A stretch of DNA of 7,247 nucleotides from Akkermansia muciniphila (GTDB lineage Bacteria; Verrucomicrobiota; Verrucomicrobiia; Limisphaerales; SXTU01): positions 1 to 7,247 of the forward strand of contig CAMBZO010000130.1 of the NCBI GenBank assembly GCA_945872195.1, in the 5' to 3' direction. Below, piece by piece: positions 5,448 through 7,247 of the stretch. The notes beneath the pieces are model-generated. The model saw only the letters and a program-made list of their open reading frames with translations. It searched no databases and was not told where the DNA came from. Positions within the stretch are counted from its first letter, which is position 1, and the number at the start of each line of letters is the position of its first letter. Both the position numbers and the translations under genes were made by a program.

Positions 5448-7247
5448 CTACTCCAGGTCGGCCACGGCCACGGTGTAGATCAACATCCGCGGCACGGTGA
5501 AGGCAGCTTCACCCGTGCGCTGCACCAACCCAGCCGGGCCGGTGCTGACCTCGGCGTCTGGTGAGAGCAGGCGGATGGACTTCACGCGCTCGCCCAGCTG
5601 GAGCGCGAGCCGGACGGTGATACCTTCGATGGCCAGTGGCTTCTCCTCATGCGGGCCGCGGCCCATCGTGGCGGTCTTCGGCGGCTCCTCGCGGTTGTAG
5701 TTCACGAGGTGGACGATGCGCCGCTTCGGCTGGCTGAGGACGGACGCGACGACCGTCGTCGCGCCTTCACGGCGCGTGACCGAGACGAGTTCCTTCCGCC
5801 ACTTCGCGACCAAGTCATCAGCGGGCATCGCTTCAACTTCCAATCTGGTAGGGCCGCGTTGCGCGCGGCCTTGTTTATCCAGTTCGGCAGACGGGGCCGA
5901 CCGCAGGTCGGCCCTACCAGCGCTGGTGCTGACCACGACGTGTCGGCTGGCGATCTGCATCTCAGTCACGATGTCGTCCGGCACGATGTCGAACGTGTAG
6001 CCTTCCCGCGCGAGCTGCTTCCCGATGGCCTTGAAGCGCGCCACCGGCTCCACGTCCCCGCGCTGCACGGCGCTGCGCGGGTAGAGCAGCAGCAACTCCG
6101 CCGCTGGCTGCGCGCCGACGCAGAGGTCGCGGTGTTTCGCCGCGAAGCGGAAGTAAGTCGTCATCGCTTCGCGGCCCGCCGGGTTCTTGAAGCTCGCGTA
6201 GAAACCCAACCCCGCGCCGCCATTCGCGATGCCCTCGGCGATGGTTGCGCGCGTGCGCGTCTGCTCATACTTGCCGAGCACGAACGGCCGCGGCCCGAAC
6301 GCGCCGCGGATGTAGCGCAGTTGCAGCGTGCCGTCACCGAGGTCGCCGTTGGCGAGGTCGGTCTGCGACGCCGCGTTGCCGGTGCTATACCAGAGGTAGC
6401 TTTCGTCGCGGCCCCACACATCGCCGGGCAACAGGCAGCGCTCGTCGCCGTTGATTTGATTGAACCCGCCGAGGTGATTCCACTGCGCCACGATCAAGTC
6501 CGGCTTGAGCTTGCGCCCGTGCGTGATGAACACATCGTCGAACGCGGCCTTGAGTGAGAGCTGCGTCCACTTCAACGCGGCGAGCTTGTAGGGCGAAGTC
6601 ATCTTTGGGTCGTGCCACGAGGGGATTTCCTTGAACGCGTGCGCCTTCAAGTCCGCGATGGCGAACTGCTCCTTCATCTGCGCCGCCGTGTAGTTCGTCC
6701 CCAGCCAAGCGCGGAACCCGCCGACGCAGTGCGCGCACATGCAGTCGCGGCGATAGTAGTAGTTCGCGATGAGACCGTCCACGCCGCGCGCGATGGCGTC
6801 GGTCATCATGGCCTTGAGGCACGCGCGCCAGAGCGGGTTGTTGAGGCAGCCGTGATACTCGGGCCAGCCGCCGATCTTGTAGCTCTCGGTCGTGACGAGC
6901 TTGCCCTCTTCGTTCACCGCCAGCATCTCGATGGGGTTCGCCGTGGGTTTCGGGCCGAGCGCCTTCGTGTCCCAGCCGTTGTGATACCAGTCGAAGAAAC
7001 CCGCGCGCTTGTCCGGGTCGCCGAGGATGAACGTGGTGTTGAAGTGCCCGACGACCTTGGAGCCGCGCGCGTGGACCTCTTCGTTCAGCTTGCGGAAGAA
7101 CTCGCCGCACTCCTTCGTGCCCTGCACGGGGAGGTGCGCCGGGTAGCCCTTGCCGAAGGTCGTGTGCGCGACGCTGTAGAAGGTGACGCCGTAGAAGCCC
7201 ACCTGCGCGACCTGCGGCTTGGCCTCACCGATGAAGTCGAGGTATTC
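5448..7247 (-). CDS. Glycoside-hydrolase-like protein (TIM-barrel plus C-terminal beta domain), 5' end off right edge
   Basis: The final 599 residues are in the window. The frame is open to position 7247, so the true start and any signal peptide lie outside. The first 350 or so residues resemble the (beta/alpha)8 barrel of hypothetical glycosidase families near GHL6 and GH42-type beta-galactosidases: VGHFNTTF, GVDGLIANYYYRRDCMCAHC with a C169-x-C-x-x-C174 cluster, GGFRAWL, and a Trp/Tyr-rich barrel. About 355-445 (AAELLLLYPRSAV, GYTFDIVPDDIV) looks like the class-I amidotransferase-like trimerisation domain of such enzymes. About 500-599 (RIVHLVNYNRE, IRLLSPDAEVSTG, LIYTVAVADLE) looks like the C-terminal beta-sandwich. 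No catalytic acid/base pair can be assigned and the substrate is unknown. Residues 443-468 come from an inserted REP-like doublet. Function in polysaccharide breakdown is inferred from fold resemblance. It converges with rho. Confidence 0.75.
   Translation of the reverse strand, partial: EYLDFIGEAKPQVAQVGFYGVTFYSVAHTTFGKGYPAHLPVQGTKECGEFFRKLNEEVHARGSKVVGHFNTTFILGDPDKRAGFFDWYHNGWDTKALGPKPTANPIEMLAVNEEGKLVTTESYKIGGWPEYHGCLNNPLWRACLKAMMTDAIARGVDGLIANYYYRRDCMCAHCVGGFRAWLGTNYTAAQMKEQFAIADLKAHAFKEIPSWHDPKMTSPYKLAALKWTQLSLKAAFDDVFITHGRKLKPDLIVAQWNHLGGFNQINGDERCLLPGDVWGRDESYLWYSTGNAASQTDLANGDLGDGTLQLRYIRGAFGPRPFVLGKYEQTRTRATIAEGIANGGAGLGFYASFKNPAGREAMTTYFRFAAKHRDLCVGAQPAAELLLLYPRSAVQRGDVEPVARFKAIGKQLAREGYTFDIVPDDIVTEMQIASRHVVVSTSAGRADLRSAPSAELDKQGRAQRGPTRLEVEAMPADDLVAKWRKELVSVTRREGATTVVASVLSQPKRRIVHLVNYNREEPPKTATMGRGPHEEKPLAIEGITVRLALQLGERVKSIRLLSPDAEVSTGPAGLVQRTGEAAFTVPRMLIYTVAVADLE
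5845..5920. repeat. REPIN-like inverted REP doublet inserted in frame in the glycosidase-like gene
   Basis: The ends are perfect 11-bp inverted repeats (CTGGTAGGGCC at 5845-5855, its complement at 5910-5920). Each end is a REP-like unit: GTAG directly followed by an 8-bp stem with loop TGC. The left stem-loop is 5852-5870 (seven Watson-Crick pairs and one G-T); the right is 5895-5913, extendable by one G-C pair. The 26-nt arms agree at 21 positions; the five differences all fall in the stem and keep pairing. A 24-bp spacer (5871-5894) separates them. No target-site duplication is evident. GTAG plus hairpin, doubled in inverse orientation, is the hallmark of REPINs mobilised by RAYT (TnpA-REP, Y1 family) transposases; none is encoded here. 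The host gene reads through in frame, adding roughly 25 hydrophilic residues starting GRADLRSAP. Confidence 0.85.

Noticed and set aside
5649..6557. 302-codon plus-strand frame opposite the glycosidase-like gene
   Set aside because: It is Arg/Ala-rich shadow translation; the minus strand has coherent protein domains and correct codon bias.

Overview
The window is GC-rich, densely coding bacterial DNA. Three things point to a Gram-negative member of the PVC/Verrucomicrobiota group, possibly the Pedosphaera/Limisphaera side. These are an LpxC-FabZ fusion (lipid A synthesis; such fusions are typical of Bacteroidota and Verrucomicrobiota), a Rho factor with a long Ala/Pro/Glu-rich disordered N-terminus, and a large glycosidase-like protein. 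The assignment is inferred from gene content and style; no rRNA or other strong taxonomic marker is present.

Layout. Positions 1-1097 (minus) hold the 5' part of lpxC-fabZ, which runs off the left edge. A 178-bp divergent spacer follows. Positions 1276-3435 (plus) are one uninterrupted 719-residue reading frame with three complete enzyme domains: a low-molecular-weight protein-tyrosine phosphatase, ribose-5-phosphate isomerase B, and full-length serine hydroxymethyltransferase (GlyA). The RpiB/GlyA joint is a run of seven A that ends in an ATG, so true fusion, internal initiation and a homopolymer indel all need considering. A 258-bp leader (3436-3693) carries what looks like a decayed second copy of the glyA 3' end and a possible promoter. 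Positions 3694-5325 (plus) encode Rho. A 122-bp convergent spacer separates it from a minus-strand gene (5448-7247, 5' end off the right edge) for a glycoside-hydrolase-like protein.

The most striking element lies inside that last gene. At 5845-5920 there is a 76-bp inverted doublet of REP-like units, each GTAG followed by an 8-bp stem with a TGC triloop. The two arms differ at five positions; all five lie in the stem and all preserve pairing. The element is read through in frame and adds about 25 residues. It looks like a REPIN, the non-autonomous mobile DNA associated with RAYT transposases, captured as coding sequence.

Functionally the window is mostly housekeeping: envelope lipid A and fatty-acid synthesis, pentose phosphate and one-carbon metabolism, and transcription termination. 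These sit beside an accessory carbohydrate-related gene. No tRNA, rRNA, CRISPR array, transposase or integrase was seen.
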